Assembly: GCA_000023725.1 (NCBI GenBank)
Contig: CP001673.1
Span: forward strand, 630,342 to 694,341
DNA length: 64,000 nt
DNA from: Flavobacteriaceae bacterium 3519-10
Lineage (GTDB): Bacteria > Bacteroidota > Bacteroidia > Flavobacteriales > Weeksellaceae
Reading direction: 5' to 3'
Shown here piece by piece: positions 52,008-61,521 of this stretch; position 1 is the first letter of the stretch; each line of letters starts with the position of its first letter. The position numbers were made by a program, and so were the translations under genes. The notes beneath the pieces were generated by a model. It searched no databases, was not told the DNA's origin, and saw nothing but the letters and a program-made list of their open reading frames with translations.

Positions 52008-52712
52008 TCAGTCACAATTTCCGTCCGTATCGCAGCTTTCGCCACGGCTGATTATCTGAAGGCCTTTGTCGCCCGCAGAAAATTCTTCCCAGGATTTCGA
52101 GAGCACTTCAAGAAAATGCTCTGGTTGCTGCGCCCCAGAAACACCATATTTGTCATTAAACACGAAAAACGGAACCGCGTTGATGCCGAGTTGGCGTGCC
52201 ATTAAACCGTCCTGCGCAACCGCATGTGCAAATTCATCGGATTTAAGCGCGTTTTGGGTTTGCTCTTCACTTAAACCTACAGATCTTGCAATATCATACA
52301 ATGTTTGCTCATCATCAATATTTTGTCCTTTAATAAACTGTGCCGCGAAAAGCGCTTCTTCCATTTGGTTAGCTAAACCCTGCGTTTTGGCAAGCTGAAT
52401 CAGAAGATGCCCTTTGAACGAGTTTGCAATTTTAGACTCGTCGAAATTGAATTCGATTCCTGCTTCTCTGCCCGCATTTTTAGCGTGTTCGTGCATGGCT
52501 TTGGCCTGTTCAACGGGGATGCGTTTGGCTTCTGAGAAATATTCATACGGATTTCTGTCGTGTTGAGTCTCGAGATTGGGATCGAGCTGAAAACTGTGCC
52601 AGATGATCTCAACATTTTCAGCTTCGGGAAACTGCGCGAGTGCTTTTTCGAACTTTTTCTTGCCTACATAACAGAATGGGCAGCGTATGTCGCTCCAGAT
52701 ATCTACTTTCAT
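52008..52712 (-). CDS. DsbA-family (FrnE-like) oxidoreductase
   Basis: 234 residues, no signal peptide. Active site CPFC at 11-14 after MKVDIWSDIR, and VPFFVFNDKYGVSGAQQPE near the C-terminus, typical of the cytosolic FrnE group. Probably a thiol-disulfide exchange enzyme or isomerase in oxidative stress. Confidence 0.9.
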   Translation of the reverse strand: MKVDIWSDIRCPFCYVGKKKFEKALAQFPEAENVEIIWHSFQLDPNLETQHDRNPYEYFSEAKRIPVEQAKAMHEHAKNAGREAGIEFNFDESKIANSFKGHLLIQLAKTQGLANQMEEALFAAQFIKGQNIDDEQTLYDIARSVGLSEEQTQNALKSDEFAHAVAQDGLMARQLGINAVPFFVFNDKYGVSGAQQPEHFLEVLSKSWEEFSAGDKGLQIISRGESCDTDGNCD

Positions 52713-52806
52713 ATCGTTGTTTTTTATTTCAAATTTACGGATGTTATCCTACACATTGCTTGATGTAAGTTAACAACGCGTATTGATGCTGCATTGAGCA
52801 TTGCGG

Positions 52807-52836
52807 TTGATGATGCCACAAAATTCCGTATTTTTG
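52807..52836 (+). promoter_or_regulatory. uvrA promoter
   Basis: TTG (52807-52809), 19-bp spacer and TATTTTTG (52829-52836), a perfect Bacteroidota promoter. It places the transcript start near 52843 and so supports ATG 52875. Confidence 0.8.
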
Positions 52837-52874
52837 CAGATTCCCAAAACCCAAATTTTGAGGAAGTTTTAAAA

Positions 52875-55706
52875 ATGAAAGATTCAAAAGAATATATAGA
52901 AATTTATGGCGCGCGCGAGCATAACCTGAAGAATATTTCGGTTAAAATCCCGCGTAATGAACTGGTAGTGATCACCGGACTTTCAGGCAGCGGAAAATCT
53001 TCGCTCGCGTTTGATACCATCTTCGCTGAGGGACAGCGCAGATACATTGAGACTTTTTCGGCCTATGCCAGACAGTTTCTTGGCGGTCTTGAAAGACCTG
53101 ATGTTGATAAGATCGACGGTCTGTCGCCTGTAATTGCAATTGAGCAGAAAACCACCAACAAAAACCCACGCTCAACGGTGGGAACGGTAACTGAACTTTA
53201 CGATTATCTGCGTCTGCTTTTTGCGCGTGTGTCCGATGCCTACTCACTTAATTCCGGAAAAAAACTGGTGAGTTATACGGAAGAGCAGATTCTGGACGCA
53301 ATAAAGACAAATTATACAGGCGAGAAACTATTGCTTTTGGCACCTGTAGTTACCTCCAGAAAAGGGCATTATCACGAACTTTTCGTGCAGATGGCTAAGA
53401 AAGGCTACAGCCAGGCAAGAATTGACGGCGAACTGCAGGACATCGAATACGATTTAAAACTCGACCGCTACAAAACGCACGACATCGACATCGTGATTGA
53501 CCGCTGGATCATCGGGGAAAACGCGTCCGAAGGCCGCATGGAAAAATCTCTGCGCACCGCCATGCAGATGGGCGAAGGAACGATCGGCATACAGAAATTA
53601 GGCAGCACGGACATCGAATATTTTTCGAAGAACCTGATGGACGCCGAATCCGGGCACTCTCTCGCATTGCCTGAACCGAACACATTTTCATTTAATTCGC
53701 CAAAAGGCAGCTGCCCGCATTGCAAAGGCCTCGGCATTGTGCAGAAAGTGAATACCGGATATTTCGTAGCGAATCCCAAGCTGTCGGTAAATCAGGGTGG
53801 CCTGTTGCCGCTTGAAGACATGAAATCGAACAAATGGATTCTCGGCCAGATTAAAAATATCCTTGAAATTTTTGGACTGAATCTTTCCACACCATTCAAA
53901 GATATTCCCGAAGAAGCCATTGATTATATCTACAACGGCTGCCACCGGGAATTCAGCAAAGATTTAAAATACGCGGGCATTTCAAAAAAAATCAAGGTGA
54001 ATTTTGACGGACTCGTGAACATCATCAATGAGATGATCGGTGATAAAGAAAGTTACGATGCGATCCTGCTCGAGCGGCATTTCACCACCGAAGAAACCTG
54101 CGCTGAATGTGGCGGCACACGTCTTCAGCCTTCAAGCCTAAGTTTTAAAATAGACGGAAAAAATATCGCGCAGATCAGTGCACTCTCACTACTTGATCTG
54201 ATGGAGTGGCTGAATGACATTGAAGATAAATTCAGCACCAAAAACCAGATTATTGCGCACGAAATATTAAAGGAAATCAAAACACGGCTGCAGTTTCTGC
54301 TCGATGTGGGTCTCGATTATTTAAGTTTAAGCCGCAGCTCAAGAACGCTTTCCGGCGGTGAATCCCAGCGGATCAGGCTGGCTACGCAAATTGGTTCCCA
54401 ACTCGTAAACGTACTTTATATTCTGGATGAGCCGTCTATCGGCCTGCATCAGCGCGATAACGAAAGACTCATAAAATCACTTAAAAATCTCCGCGATATC
54501 GGCAATTCTGTGATCGTAGTGGAACATGATAAAGACATGATTCTGGAAGCCGACGAAGTGTTGGATATCGGGCCGCGTGCCGGAAAATTTGGTGGCGAAA
54601 TCTTATGGCAGGGAAAACCGGAGGATTTACTCAAAGCGGACACCGTAACGGCAGATTACATGACAGGCCGGCGCAAAATTGAAGTTCCAACGGAACGACG
54701 TGCAGGTAACGGAAAATCTCTTGTATTGAAAGGCGCCAGCGGTAACAACCTTAAAAATGTAAATATTGAAATTCCGCTGGGTAAACTTGTGGTGGTGACC
54801 GGGATTTCAGGTAGCGGTAAATCTTCGCTGATCAGCGGCACATTATATCCGATCCTAAACCGCCATTTCTACAGGGCACTGCAGGAGCCTTTGCCTTATA
54901 AAAAATTTGAGGGCATTGAAAATATCGACAAAATAGTTGACGTAGATCAGGCACCCATCGGGCGTACGCCAAGATCGAATCCCGCAACGTACACCGGAAT
55001 GTTCACCGACATCCGTAATTTATTTGCTGAACTTCCGGAATCAAAAATCAGGGCGTATAAAGCCGGCAGATTTTCGTTTAATGTGAAAGGCGGACGCTGC
55101 GAAACCTGTCAGGGCGGCGGTTTGAAAGTAATTGAGATGAATTTTCTGCCGGATGTGTATGTACATTGCGAAACCTGCCACGGCAAGCGTTTTAACCGCG
55201 AAACCCTCGAAGTGCGGTATAAAGGAAAATCGATTTCAGACGTGCTCGAAATGACGATTGATGAAGCCACGGAGTTTTTTAAGCCGTTACCCAAAATTTT
55301 CGCGAAAGTTAAGACTCTTCAGGATGTCGGTTTAGGTTACATCACCTTGGGGCAGCAGTCAACGACGCTTTCGGGCGGTGAGGCGCAGCGGATAAAACTC
55401 GCCACCGAACTCGCCAAAAGACAAACCGGAAACACGCTTTATATACTGGATGAACCAACTACCGGGCTGCATTTCGAAGATGTGAAGGTTTTGATGGAAG
55501 CGATCAGTAAGCTGGTCGATCTGGGTAATTCGTTTATTATTATTGAACATAACCTTGATGTTATAAAACTTGCTGACCATATCATCGACGTTGGCATGGA
55601 AGGAGGCAACAAAGGCGGCGAAATTGTGGCCAAAGGAACTCCGGAAGAAGTCGCAAAATCCAGAAAATCGCTCACCGCCAGATTTCTTAAAAAAGAACTC
55701 GAGTAG
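52875..55706 (+). CDS. uvrA: Excinuclease ABC subunit A
   Basis: 943 residues from ATG 52875; an in-frame TTG at 52794 precedes the promoter. UvrA finds bulky DNA lesions and loads UvrB. Two ABC ATPase modules: Walker [10 protein letters not shown] near 35 with signature [11 protein letters not shown], and GISGSGKSS in the second half with [11 protein letters not shown]. Zinc-binding Cys pairs are visible (CPHC, CAEC and CETC types). Normal length. Confidence 0.95.
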   Translation: MKDSKEYIEIYGAREHNLKNISVKIPRNELVVITGLSGSGKSSLAFDTIFAEGQRRYIETFSAYARQFLGGLERPDVDKIDGLSPVIAIEQKTTNKNPRSTVGTVTELYDYLRLLFARVSDAYSLNSGKKLVSYTEEQILDAIKTNYTGEKLLLLAPVVTSRKGHYHELFVQMAKKGYSQARIDGELQDIEYDLKLDRYKTHDIDIVIDRWIIGENASEGRMEKSLRTAMQMGEGTIGIQKLGSTDIEYFSKNLMDAESGHSLALPEPNTFSFNSPKGSCPHCKGLGIVQKVNTGYFVANPKLSVNQGGLLPLEDMKSNKWILGQIKNILEIFGLNLSTPFKDIPEEAIDYIYNGCHREFSKDLKYAGISKKIKVNFDGLVNIINEMIGDKESYDAILLERHFTTEETCAECGGTRLQPSSLSFKIDGKNIAQISALSLLDLMEWLNDIEDKFSTKNQIIAHEILKEIKTRLQFLLDVGLDYLSLSRSSRTLSGGESQRIRLATQIGSQLVNVLYILDEPSIGLHQRDNERLIKSLKNLRDIGNSVIVVEHDKDMILEADEVLDIGPRAGKFGGEILWQGKPEDLLKADTVTADYMTGRRKIEVPTERRAGNGKSLVLKGASGNNLKNVNIEIPLGKLVVVTGISGSGKSSLISGTLYPILNRHFYRALQEPLPYKKFEGIENIDKIVDVDQAPIGRTPRSNPATYTGMFTDIRNLFAELPESKIRAYKAGRFSFNVKGGRCETCQGGGLKVIEMNFLPDVYVHCETCHGKRFNRETLEVRYKGKSISDVLEMTIDEATEFFKPLPKIFAKVKTLQDVGLGYITLGQQSTTLSGGEAQRIKLATELAKRQTGNTLYILDEPTTGLHFEDVKVLMEAISKLVDLGNSFIIIEHNLDVIKLADHIIDVGMEGGNKGGEIVAKGTPEEVAKSRKSLTARFLKKELE

Positions 55707-55725
55707 AAGTGTTAAAATATAGCAG

Positions 55726-55752
55726 GAGCCGGACGTACAGTTCGGTTTTTTT
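55726..55752 (+). terminator. Terminator after uvrA
   Basis: Stem CCGGAC/GTTCGG (one G-T pair) with a 5-nt loop and seven T. Confidence 0.75.
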
Positions 55753-55785
55753 GTATTTTTATTAAAATCTAATTTTAAATATCCC

Positions 55786-56283
55786 ATGAAATTCAGAATA
55801 CGCGAAATGAAACCCTCCGACGGTCCAAATGTGCTCACTATTTTCGGAGAAGGAATCGAAGGTGGAAATGCCACATTCGACCGCGATGTACCTAGCCTCG
55901 AAGCCTGGGACAGTAAGTTTTTTAAATGTTGCCGTTTTGTTGCCGAGGATCAGAACAATAATGTAGCAGGTTGGGCGGCTATTCAGCCCGTGAGCAAACG
56001 CGATTGTTTTACCGGCGTGGCCGAAGTGAGCATCTATATCAGCAATGCAGTTCAGGGCCAGGGTCTTGGTTTGGATTTGCTGCGGAAACTAGTAGAAGAA
56101 AGTGAAGCACACGGCTACTGGACTTTGCAGGCCGGAATTTTCCCTGAGAATGTTGCAAGTATTAAAATTCATGAAAAACTGGGTTTCCGTACTGTGGGCA
56201 TCCGCCAAAGATTAGCGCAGATGAAAGGCGTTTGGCGTGATGTATTACTGATGGAAAGGCGCAGCGAAATTGTTGGTAACTGA
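55786..56283 (+). CDS. GNAT acetyltransferase, phosphinothricin acetyltransferase-like
   Basis: 165 residues. GNAT fold with an acetyl-CoA loop VQGQGLGLDLL after AEVSIYISNA, and IHEKLGFRTVGIRQRLAQMK near the end, which is characteristic of the Pat/Bar subgroup. Acetylates a small amine or amino acid analogue; substrate unknown. Confidence 0.8.
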   Translation: MKFRIREMKPSDGPNVLTIFGEGIEGGNATFDRDVPSLEAWDSKFFKCCRFVAEDQNNNVAGWAAIQPVSKRDCFTGVAEVSIYISNAVQGQGLGLDLLRKLVEESEAHGYWTLQAGIFPENVASIKIHEKLGFRTVGIRQRLAQMKGVWRDVLLMERRSEIVGN

Positions 56284-56365
56284 TTTTGATACACGTAGTG
56301 AAATAAAGGGTTTCCAGAGTTTGGCATTAAGATTGTCAGGTTGCAGGTAATCTAAATCTTTAAAA

Positions 56366-56878
56366 ATGAAAAATTTACTTAAAATCATAGCTGTAGGTGG
56401 ACTGGTTTTCACTTTAGCCTCTTGCGGAACCGCGAACGATGCGTACGGAAACAATTATCCTAATTATCCACAAGGTAACGGCGGAACCTACCGTACACCG
56501 GACGGAAATGTATATAGACAGGGCGAAGTTTACAGGGACAGAAACGGAAACGTTTACGAGAACGGCAGAGTAGTGCGCACCGGAGATGTCCGTAGCCAAC
56601 CCGGAATTTTGGGAAGAAACGGTACGATCCTCTATCCGAACAGAGACGCGCGCAGACTGCCACCCGGACAGGCGAAAAAAATCTATGGCGGTTCAGCCAA
56701 AGATTACGCACCGGGACAGGTGAAGAAAAGAAACAGTTCTTACAACAACGGTACCTGGAGAAATGACGACATCAAGAAAGGTAAGAAAAACAACGACAGG
56801 AAGTTTACCGGTAAAAATGATAAGAACAGCAAAAATCTGAAAGGCAAGAATGGCAAGAAAGCCGGCATGCGAAACTAA
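56366..56878 (+). CDS. Basic low-complexity lipoprotein
   Basis: 170 residues. Lipoprotein signal MKNLLKIIAVGGLVFTLASC, acceptor Cys20. The next 50 residues are Asn/Gly/Tyr-rich with short repeats (TPDGNVYRQGEVY, RDRNGNVYENGRV); the last 40 are almost all Lys, Asn and Gly. Function unknown. A bidirectional terminator follows. Confidence 0.75.
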   Translation: MKNLLKIIAVGGLVFTLASCGTANDAYGNNYPNYPQGNGGTYRTPDGNVYRQGEVYRDRNGNVYENGRVVRTGDVRSQPGILGRNGTILYPNRDARRLPPGQAKKIYGGSAKDYAPGQVKKRNSSYNNGTWRNDDIKKGKKNNDRKFTGKNDKNSKNLKGKNGKKAGMRN

Positions 56879-56885
56879 CATAAAT

Positions 56886-56915
56886 AAAAAAGCGGGAATA
56901 TTTTCCCGCTTTTTC
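56886..56915. terminator. Bidirectional terminator between convergent genes
   Basis: AGCGGGAA/TTCCCGCT stem with a TATT loop, A-run before and T-run after. Serves the lipoprotein gene on the plus strand and the DUF6952 gene on the minus strand. Confidence 0.9.
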
Positions 56916-56932
56916 TATATTAATTGATGTGT

Positions 56933-57181
56933 TTATCGGTCGATTGATCCCAAAACTTTCTGGGCAAACGCATTCAGTGCGTCTCTTTCCGGTTGGCCGT
57001 TCTTCACATTCTGATGCACTTCCAGCGCGCCACAGATGTTGGTAATAAGCTCGCCGGCTACATTCAGGTCTTCTTCCGTTGTTCCCCGGAACTCCGAAAA
57101 CGCTTCAAGCACTTCTAGTGTTTTTTCGAGGTTTTCAGCGGTTTGGGTCTGATAAAACTGTCTGATGATCGGTAGTTTCAT
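56933..57181 (-). CDS. DUF6952-type small protein
   Basis: 82 residues, helical: MKLPIIRQFYQ, then LEVLEAFSEF, GELITNICGALEVHQ and NAFAQKVLGSID. In Bacteroidota this family sits beside a thioredoxin gene, as here (one base apart), implying a shared role in thiol redox. No cysteine pair; Cys50 only. Confidence 0.75.
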   Translation of the reverse strand: MKLPIIRQFYQTQTAENLEKTLEVLEAFSEFRGTTEEDLNVAGELITNICGALEVHQNVKNGQPERDALNAFAQKVLGSIDR

Positions 57182-57182
57182 A

Positions 57183-57491
57183 TTAATTCAGTTCGTTAAA
57201 AAGATTAATAAGACTCTCAGCCTGATTGCTTTGTACCTGATTTACCAGTTCACCGTTCTTAAAGATCGCGAAGGTTGGCAGGTTATCTACTTTGGCAAGT
57301 TTACGGCTTTCGGGAAATTTCTCTGCATCCACGTAAAGAAAAGGGATATCGTCGTTTTCAGAAGCCAATTTCTTAAATTTGGGCTTCATTATACGGCAGT
57401 TCCCACACCATGTAGCACCATACTGTACCACAACTTTTTCATTATCTGCAACCAGTTGCTGCAATGTATCGTCTGCTAATTCTGTGTACAT
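57183..57491 (-). CDS. Thioredoxin-family protein
   Basis: 102 residues. Thioredoxin fold with active site WCGNC (Cys29, Cys32) in place of the usual WCGPC, and a cis-Pro loop LPTFAIFKNG. Upstream of DUF6952 in the same transcription unit and next to a peroxiredoxin gene, which it may reduce. Confidence 0.9.
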   Translation of the reverse strand: MYTELADDTLQQLVADNEKVVVQYGATWCGNCRIMKPKFKKLASENDDIPFLYVDAEKFPESRKLAKVDNLPTFAIFKNGELVNQVQSNQAESLINLFNELN

Positions 57492-57536
57492 TTTGTGTGT
57501 TTTTAAAGTTTAAAAATTTTAATTGAATTGCTTCAA

Positions 57537-58172
57537 TTAGTTCTGAGAAGCTAAATACTCAGCAGTAGACTTTCTGTTAGCCTGCATTGCATCTTTACCT
57601 TCTTCCCAGTTTGCAGGGCAAACTTCGCCGTGTTTCTGCACGTGAGTGTAAGCGTCGATCAATCTTAAAAACTCTTTTACGTTTCTTCCTAAAGGCATAT
57701 CATTCACGGCTTCGTGGAAGATCTTTCCGGTTTCGTCGATCAGGTAAGTAGCTCTGTAAGTTACGTTAGAACCTGTGAAGAACTCATTTCCTTCTTCATC
57801 GAACTCGAAATCCTGATCTACGATACCAAGTTGGTTTGCAAGCTGTCTGTGTGTATCTGCAAGAATCGGGTAAGTTACACCTTCGATCCCGCCATTATCT
57901 TTGGAAGTGTTGAGCCATGCAAAATGCACTTCGTTGGTGTCGCAAGAAGCGCCAATTACTTTAGTGTTTCTTTTTTCGAATTCGCCTAAAGCATCCTGAA
58001 AAGCGTGAAGTTCGGTCGGACAAACAAAAGTGAAATCTTTCGGATACCAGAATAAAAGAACTTTCTGCTGATTTTGGGTTGCTTCTTCAAAAATGTTGAT
58101 CTTCAGATCATCACCCATTTCACTCATTGCGTCGATGGCAATATTTGGGAATTTTTTTCCTACTAATGACAT
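57537..58172 (-). CDS. Typical 2-Cys peroxiredoxin
   Basis: 211 residues from ATG 58172. Peroxidatic Cys51 in DFTFVCPTE and resolving Cys185 in GEVCPANW. Detoxifies hydroperoxides. Upstream start at 58211 is not needed and gives a non-conserved extension. The neighbouring thioredoxin is a likely electron donor. Confidence 0.9.
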   Translation of the reverse strand: MSLVGKKFPNIAIDAMSEMGDDLKINIFEEATQNQQKVLLFWYPKDFTFVCPTELHAFQDALGEFEKRNTKVIGASCDTNEVHFAWLNTSKDNGGIEGVTYPILADTHRQLANQLGIVDQDFEFDEEGNEFFTGSNVTYRATYLIDETGKIFHEAVNDMPLGRNVKEFLRLIDAYTHVQKHGEVCPANWEEGKDAMQANRKSTAEYLASQN

Positions 58173-58363
58173 ATATATTGGTTTTAAAATTTCGTAGTGC
58201 AAATATAGCAAGTTTATATCAATTGGTTTTCGATTTATGATTTATAGTATCTATCACAGCGAATTTTCTGATTTACAATTTCAAACTGATATTTCTCAGA
58301 TGCAGGATGTGCGTTTCATAGAAAATGGCCAGATTTTCGTACTTTCACATGATAAACTATTTT

Positions 58364-58849
58364 ATGAAAAAAATTCTGGCCGTTTTATTCGTGCTTTTTG
58401 TTCTGATCCAGTTCTTTCCAATTGATCAGAAAAATCCTGAACCCACGCCCGGGATGGATTTCCTCACAATAAAAAACACTCCGGAAAAAACTGCAAATAT
58501 CATCCGGAGCAGTTGCTACGACTGCCATAGCAACGAATCTACTTATCCATGGTACGCCAATGTTCAGCCGGTAGGATGGTTTCTCAAAAGTCATATCGAC
58601 GAGGGCAGAAAGAAACTTAATTTTTCAACTTTCGCCACGTACGAACCGAAACGACAGGCACACAAGCTTTTTGAGGCCCGGGAATTGGTGGAGAACGGTG
58701 AGATGCCGTTAGATTCCTATACATTGGGGCACCCCGAAGCAGATTTATCTGAATCTCAGCGGCAGGAACTTATAAAATATTTTAATTTTGTGGAAAGCGA
58801 TATCCGGTTGCTTAATGAACTTCCGGCCGAAAAATCTACCCAACCATGA
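58364..58849 (+). CDS. Haem-binding domain protein (CxxCH)
   Basis: 161 residues from ATG 58364. Membrane anchor or signal MKKILAVLFVLFVLIQFFPI; then CYDCH (Cys51, Cys54, His55) for covalent haem in the context RSSCYDCHSNESTYPWYANV, the hallmark of the haem-binding domain family of Bacteroidota. Periplasmic. Its stop overlaps the next ATG (ATGA). Confidence 0.85.
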   Translation: MKKILAVLFVLFVLIQFFPIDQKNPEPTPGMDFLTIKNTPEKTANIIRSSCYDCHSNESTYPWYANVQPVGWFLKSHIDEGRKKLNFSTFATYEPKRQAHKLFEARELVENGEMPLDSYTLGHPEADLSESQRQELIKYFNFVESDIRLLNELPAEKSTQP

Positions 58850-59253
58850 CAGATCCTACAAAATACTACCTTTTCTACGACGGCGACTGTGGTTTCTGTA
58901 ACCACTGGGTGCAGTGGATCCTCCAAAACGACAGCAAACAACAGTTTATGTTTGCCTCGCTGCAGTCAGAATTCGGGCAAAATTTTCTTGATGAACGGAA
59001 CTTGGACAAAAACCAGTTCAGCACCGTTTACCTGTGGAAACCTGGCAGTTTTTATCACACAAAATCGCGCGCTGCTTTCGAAATCGCTAAAGTATTGGGT
59101 GGAAAATTTACCCTGTTGAGTTATCTGCGCGTACTACCGTCCTCGATTACGGATTTTTTCTATGAAATCGTAGCCAAACACCGCCAGAAACTGGCTACAC
59201 AGAAATGCTTCTTGCCAAGTCCGCAGGAGAGGAAAAGGTTTATAGAAAAGTAA
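58846..59253 (+). CDS. Thiol-disulfide oxidoreductase of the DCC (DUF393) family
   Basis: 135 residues. Opens with the family motif FYDGDCGFCNHWV (Cys15, Cys18). Overlaps the haem-binding gene by four bases and is probably translationally coupled to it. Confidence 0.85.
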   Translation: MTDPTKYYLFYDGDCGFCNHWVQWILQNDSKQQFMFASLQSEFGQNFLDERNLDKNQFSTVYLWKPGSFYHTKSRAAFEIAKVLGGKFTLLSYLRVLPSSITDFFYEIVAKHRQKLATQKCFLPSPQERKRFIEK

Positions 59254-59385
59254 TAACCGCCTGTCTTAATGCTCATTTTGCTGTTCATCCGGCCATATAA
59301 AATGCTTAAGGCTGGCTGATTGGGCTAAAATATTACGTAAGCCCGCCGGCCACAATCTGCCAAACAAATTCTTATATTTGCAGCC

Positions 59386-60039
59386 ATGGAATACAACACC
59401 TCTAGACCACAACTCCACATGCCGGAATACGGCAGAATTATACAGCAGCTCGTAGAGCGTTGCAAAGAACTGGAAACGAAAGAAGAACGTAATGAAATGG
59501 CGGTTGCCATTGTAGATTTTATGGGCCAGCGAAACCCGCAACTTCGCGACGAAGATAATTATAAGCACAAACTTTGGGACCATCTTTTTATCCTGTCGAA
59601 TTACGATCTGGATGTTGATCCTCCGTACCCGTTCCCAACTGAGGAAGAACTGCAGGTGAAACCCAAGAGAATGGAATATCCCAAACTTCAGGGCGATTTT
59701 AAATTTTACGGTAAAAGCATCCTTCAGTTAATTGATAAAGCCATCGAACTGGAAGCGGGCGACGAAAAAGACGCCTTAATTGCAGTGATTGCGAATAACA
59801 TGAAAAAATCCTACAATGTTTATAATAAAGAACATGTGCAGGATGAAGTGATTTTCCGTCACCTCAAGGATCTTTCGCAAAACCGTCTGGATCTTACAGG
59901 GCTTGATTCGCTGGACAGAAGCAAGATCTATTATGCCACCAACCGCAACAACAAAACCAACGGGAGAAACGGCCAGAACCCATCGCAAAACAGCCAAAAC
60001 AAAAAACGTAATTTTCATCAAAACAAAAACCGGAAGTAG
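59386..60039 (+). CDS. DUF4290-type protein
   Basis: 217 residues. Helical domain about 1-180 (MEYNTSRPQLHMPEYGRIIQ, MGQRNPQLRD, KLWDHLFILSNYDLDVD, DPPYPFPT) and an Asn/Lys/Gln-rich tail. Conserved in Bacteroidota just upstream of murA, here with three bases between. TATATTTG at 59373-59380 fits the promoter -7 box. Confidence 0.85.
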   Translation: MEYNTSRPQLHMPEYGRIIQQLVERCKELETKEERNEMAVAIVDFMGQRNPQLRDEDNYKHKLWDHLFILSNYDLDVDPPYPFPTEEELQVKPKRMEYPKLQGDFKFYGKSILQLIDKAIELEAGDEKDALIAVIANNMKKSYNVYNKEHVQDEVIFRHLKDLSQNRLDLTGLDSLDRSKIYYATNRNNKTNGRNGQNPSQNSQNKKRNFHQNKNRK

Positions 60040-60042
60040 GAT

Positions 60043-61350
60043 ATGAGCGGAACATTCAGAATTAAAGGAGGGCAGCAGTTGAAAGGTGAAATTACACCAC
60101 AGGGCGCGAAGAACGAAGCACTTCAGATTTTATGCGCAGTACTGCTCACCAACGAAGAGCTCAGAATTAAAAATATTCCGGACATCCACGATGTAAACAG
60201 GCTGATTGAAATCCTCGGCGATTTTGGCGTTAAAATCACCAAAAATGGCCACGGCGACTACACCTTTCAGGCGGACGCGGTGAATTTCGATTATATTAAA
60301 TCCGCAGATTTCAAGGCTGACGGCTCCAAACTGCGCGGCTCAATTATGCTTCTCGGTCCCATGCTTGCAAGGTTTGGCGAAGCGTATATGCCGACTCCGG
60401 GAGGCGACAAAATTGGCCGGCGACGTTTGGATACCCACTTTCAGGGATTTGTAGAACTTGGTGCTGAATTTTTTTACGACGAGAACGAATACCTTTTTTC
60501 ATTAAAGGCGAAAGAACTTCGCGGCAAATTCATCCTGCTCGAAGAAGCTTCTGTCACCGGAACTGCAAACATCGTGATGGCAGCGGTTTTGGCGAAAGGT
60601 ACAACCAGTATTTATAACGCCGCCTGTGAACCTTACCTGCAGCAGCTGTGCAAAATGCTTAACCGCATGGGTGCTAAAATCACGGGCATTGGTTCTAATC
60701 TGTTGGTGATTGAAGGCGTAACAGAACTTCACGGCACCGAACATACAATGTTGCCTGATATGGTAGAAATCGGCTCGTGGATTGGCCTTGCGGCAATGAC
60801 GAAATCTGAAATTACCATCAAAAATGTAAACTGGAACGAGCTTGGCGTAATTCCTAATACCTTCCGCAAGCTCGGGATTTATCTTGAGCAGCGCGGCGAT
60901 GATATATATATTCCGGCGCAGGAAAACTATAAGATACAGAAGTTTATCGACGGCTCTATCCTCACGGTTTCAGATGCACCGTGGCCGGGTTTTACACCGG
61001 ATTTGCTCTCGATCATTCTGGTAGTTGCCACCCAGGCTAAGGGCACTGTTTTAGTTCATCAGAAAATGTTCGAATCGCGGTTGTTTTTCGTCGATAAACT
61101 TATCGATATGGGCGCGCAGATCATCTTATGTGATCCGCACAGAGCCACAGTGGTGGGTTTAAATCATGAATCGCCGCTTCGCGGAACCACAATGATTTCA
61201 CCCGACATCAGAGCCGGAAATGCTTTGCTGATCGCTGCGCTTTCCGCAGAAGGAAATTCAACGATACATAACATCGAACAGATCGACCGGGGCTATGAAA
61301 ATATCGACGGACGCCTCCGGGCAATCGGCGCTAATATTGAGCGGGTTTAA
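60043..61350 (+). CDS. murA: UDP-N-acetylglucosamine 1-carboxyvinyltransferase (Asp-type MurA)
   Basis: 435 residues. First committed step of peptidoglycan synthesis: transfers enolpyruvate from PEP to UDP-GlcNAc in the cytosol. KNEALQIL near 23 holds the substrate-binding Lys-Asn pair. In the catalytic loop TPGGDKIGRR, Asp122 replaces the Cys found in E. coli (PGGCTIGARP). That change is known from Mycobacterium and Chlamydia to give fosfomycin resistance. Co-transcribed with DUF4290; terminator follows. Confidence 0.95.
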   Translation: MSGTFRIKGGQQLKGEITPQGAKNEALQILCAVLLTNEELRIKNIPDIHDVNRLIEILGDFGVKITKNGHGDYTFQADAVNFDYIKSADFKADGSKLRGSIMLLGPMLARFGEAYMPTPGGDKIGRRRLDTHFQGFVELGAEFFYDENEYLFSLKAKELRGKFILLEEASVTGTANIVMAAVLAKGTTSIYNAACEPYLQQLCKMLNRMGAKITGIGSNLLVIEGVTELHGTEHTMLPDMVEIGSWIGLAAMTKSEITIKNVNWNELGVIPNTFRKLGIYLEQRGDDIYIPAQENYKIQKFIDGSILTVSDAPWPGFTPDLLSIILVVATQAKGTVLVHQKMFESRLFFVDKLIDMGAQIILCDPHRATVVGLNHESPLRGTTMISPDIRAGNALLIAALSAEGNSTIHNIEQIDRGYENIDGRLRAIGANIERV

Positions 61351-61356
61351 AATTTA

Positions 61357-61385
61357 AAAGGCTGGGTTTTCTCAGCCTTTTTTTT
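61357..61385 (+). terminator. Terminator after murA
   Basis: AAAGGCTG/CAGCCTTT stem, 8-nt loop, T-run. Confidence 0.85.
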
Positions 61386-61521
61386 GGTCTTAATTTTACG
61401 GTGTGCGCGTGCTGTTCGGCGTTGCAGCTTTCCTAAAATTAAAAAAACTATCTTTGCAAAAATTTTTGGGCTTCAAACGTTGAAGTAACCCATTAATAAT
61501 TACATTATTAAACAAAATTTA

